Assembly (NCBI GenBank): GCA_018136815.1
Contig: CM030931.1
Span: 2,273,398 to 2,337,397, forward strand
Source: Isochrysis galbana
Lineage: Eukaryota > Haptophyta > Isochrysidales > Isochrysidaceae
Direction: 5' to 3'
Length of the DNA: 64,000 nt
How positions within the stretch are numbered: position 1 is the first letter of the stretch; the number at the start of each line of letters is the position of its first letter. Shown in pieces: positions 61,907 through 64,000 of this stretch. The notes under the pieces are model-generated. The model was not told the origin of the DNA. It ran no database searches and worked only from the letters and a program-made list of their open reading frames with translations. A program made the position numbers and the translations under genes.

Positions 61907-64000
61907 TCAAGTGCGGTCCCAATCTTCGCCAACAGTTTTCCACAAGAATTCAAGCCATAATGACGTCATGAAAGCTTGTTGCTTAGGATCGGCGGCCCCA
62001 CCATGCCCTCCCTCCATGTTCTCGTAGTAAGTGGTTTGCGTGTGCCCACAATCCAAGAGTCGCTTCACAAAGGCACGTGCGTGGTATGGGTGCACGCGGT
62101 CATCACGTGTCGACGTCGTCATCAATACTGGTGGGTAATTTGTCGACTTCGCTGAGGGCTCCACGTTATGATAGGCAGAATAGCGATGCAGGAACTCCTC
62201 CCAATCAGGTGTGTCTGGGTCGCCATATTCAGCCATCCAGCTTGCTCCTGCAAGAAGCTTGTTGTACCGCTTCATGTCGAGGAGTGGCACGGCGCACACC
62301 ACGGCGCCCCACAATTCGGGACGACGCACAAGCATGTTGCCGACAAGCAGGCCACCATTGGATCCGCCCCGGATAGCAAGCTGTTTCGCGGTGGTGACAT
62401 GCGTAGCGATGAGGTGCTCCGCTACCTGCCAGCGAAAGGGATGGGGTAGGTGGATGACTCGTGGGCTGGGTCGGAGGTTGAAGAGGACGTGCGCGCGTGC
62501 GTGTATGCAACGCATGGGTCTGATGCATGCGTGTTGCGGCGTGGTAGGGGTAGGGCATCTTAGGCCATACACCGCTTCAAAGTCCTCGTAAGCACGTGCT
62601 CGGTTGCGCTTCAACGCGGCTTGGTGCCATCTCGGGCCAAATTCGCCGCCACCACGGATGTTGGCAACAGCGTAGGCGCCACCGGCTTCAAGCCATCCGG
62701 CGCCGATTACGGACTGGTAGGTTGGGGTTAGGGAGACCTGTTTCAAAGAGGGGAGCCGTAGGCAAGGTGAGCCGGAGGCCGAGACGAAAATGTTCGCAGC
62801 GAGATTAGCTCGCCCCTCTCAGTCGAGACCTGCAAGAAAGATGGCTTCAAAAAGGCTGGCTAGCTGCTGCCCGCACTTCAAATCCGCCGTAGCCATACAG
62901 CAACGTGGGGACTGGGCCGTCACTCTGTGCTTGCTTGATGAGAAAGTATGGCACGGACGTCCCGTCGGCTGAGGTTGCAAATTCTTGAGACACCTATTGT
63001 CAATCGGTAAAGAGACAAGCGGCAAAACGTTGGGAAACGAGCACATGGGTGATCGTCGGGAGGGCAGTCCGCAAGACCTGCAGTCCCGCTGCGTTGAAGG
63101 AGTAGGGAAGCGAGCGAAGAAGCTGGGCGTCATCGATGAGAGAGGTGATGTTCTTGGAAACGTCCCCGATGGAGAGCGCATTGGGCTGGAAGGGCGGGAG
63201 GGGGATGTAAGCTCGCACTGAGTGAATGGCGAATGGCACCATATCCACCTTCTTCACAAATCGAAACATCGGCATACCCAAGCTGATCCCAATGGCCCAC
63301 CTGAACGAAGCTCCAGGATGTCACCCACACCTCATTTGAGCGATCCGGGTCAACCGCAGACAATGCGAGCCCACCGATCTCCTGCTCGACCGGGGCAGTC
63401 TGTGCATCATCATCGATCCAACCTCCCTCCTCTGTGTACGACAAACATATTGTACGAGTCTTGACGGTGTCCAGGATCGTGAGGAGAAGCTTGTCTCGAG
63501 TGCGCGTGTAGGTTTGCAGCGCACACCACTCAGTAGGAGTGAACACACTTTTCGCTAGCCCTGCGAGCTTCTTACTCGAGGAGGAGTCCAGAGCTTGTAG
63601 CGGTACTGCCAGGAGCGAGCCAGCGGGGTGTCCATGCCATGCACTGCGGAGCGAAATGAGAATCTGCGAGCCAAACTGGCCGAGGTCGGCGTCATCGGGA
63701 ACCACGCCCTCGAGCTCGACCCACTCACTGAGCTTGTGAGCGTTTGTGGCATCGGCTAGTTCATGGCCCACAGGTGCACTGATGAGCCGAAAGCAGTACG
63801 TGCTAGTGTAAAAGCTGGTTGATCGCGTGCGCCATTCGATGCGAATGCCTTGGTGTCGAGAAATGTACCCGGATACGGACACGTCTTCAGCCCTGCCCTC
63901 ATAGACCACTGGAGCCTCTCTGATCGACGTGCCGCGCTTCCACTGCCGCACTAGGCGCGGGTAGCCAGAGCTCGTCATTTCGCCCTCAGAGAGCTCTGTG
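61907..64000 (-). CDS. Prolyl oligopeptidase family serine peptidase (S9A, COG1505 type), 5' end outside the window
   Basis: Five exons on the minus strand: 63301 to beyond 64000, 63078-63185, 62877-62993, 62573-62737 and 61907-62425. All four introns have GT-AG ends and every joint is phase 0. The first part is the seven-bladed propeller (MTSSGYPRLVRQWKRGTSIR, GSLLAVPLQAL, VWVTSWSFVQ). The hydrolase domain follows: FATSADGTSVPYFLIKQ, TLLYGYGGFE, AVANIRGGGEFGPRWHQAAL, the nucleophile motif RGGSNGGLLVGNML (Ser), TSTRDDRVHPYHARAF (Asp) and MEGGHGGAAD (His). The triad is complete. Enzymes of this group cleave short peptides after proline; location is probably cytosolic or organellar. The frame stays open to the window edge, so the N-terminal part is missing here. 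Confidence 0.93.

Overview
The window is nuclear DNA of a single-celled eukaryote, probably an alga or other protist. Its housekeeping genes are eukaryotic (ISY1 splicing factor, a TFIIIC90-like subunit, TRM10, a UBX protein) and most are interrupted by short GT-AG introns of about 85-340 bp that rejoin in frame. Intergenic DNA is crowded with dispersed repeats, TC/GA microsatellites and long poly-G/poly-C runs, and there are two 100-base assembly gaps (21104-21203, 38384-38483). I cannot name the species or lineage from sequence alone.

Layout. 1-450: 5' end of an unknown minus-strand gene. 1.2-2.4 kb: decayed, spliced integrase of the KRBA2/SCAND3 (GIN/Ginger) type. 2.96-3.6 kb: TRM10 tRNA methyltransferase. 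3.6-14 kb: repeat-rich, with two retroelement relics, a small membrane protein, a frameshifted MGQY-type gene and a secreted cysteine-rich protein. 14.15-15.27 kb: ISY1, three exons. 16.2-21.05 kb: a compact intronless block with a retroelement-like ORF, an unknown 393-aa ORF overlapping it in the -1 frame, tiny ORFs in an AT-rich patch, a membrane protein with three knottin-like modules, and a protein that looks like those of large DNA viruses. This block is the best candidate for inserted viral or mobile DNA. 22.1-25.8 kb: TFIIIC90-like. 28.3-30.7 kb: a protein kinase with an N-myristoylation-type start. 33.1-33.4 kb: a spliced DUF2256 gene. 35.5-38.0 kb: a UBX/alpha-beta-hydrolase fusion whose catalytic serine is replaced. 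40.1-47.1 kb: a complete five-exon TRPM2-type channel with a C-terminal NUDT9-like ADP-ribose pyrophosphatase domain. 48.2-49.4 kb: DUF707-like glycosyltransferase. 51.2-52.8 kb: two hypothetical genes. 54.4-55.2 kb: a terminal-inverted-repeat element. 58.6-59.6 kb: sulfotransferase. 61.9-64 kb: prolyl oligopeptidase (S9A), five exons, running off the right edge.

The genes do not form one pathway; this is an ordinary eukaryotic gene neighbourhood with mobile DNA between genes. The most notable points are the channel-enzyme, which keeps a canonical Nudix box, the UBX-pseudohydrolase fusion, the virus-like block, and a roughly 0.75-kb repeat family in several copies whose 3' tail resembles the end of a retroelement-like ORF, suggesting a SINE/LINE-type partnership. 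Two broken genes carry exact 7- and 8-bp tandem duplications at the break.
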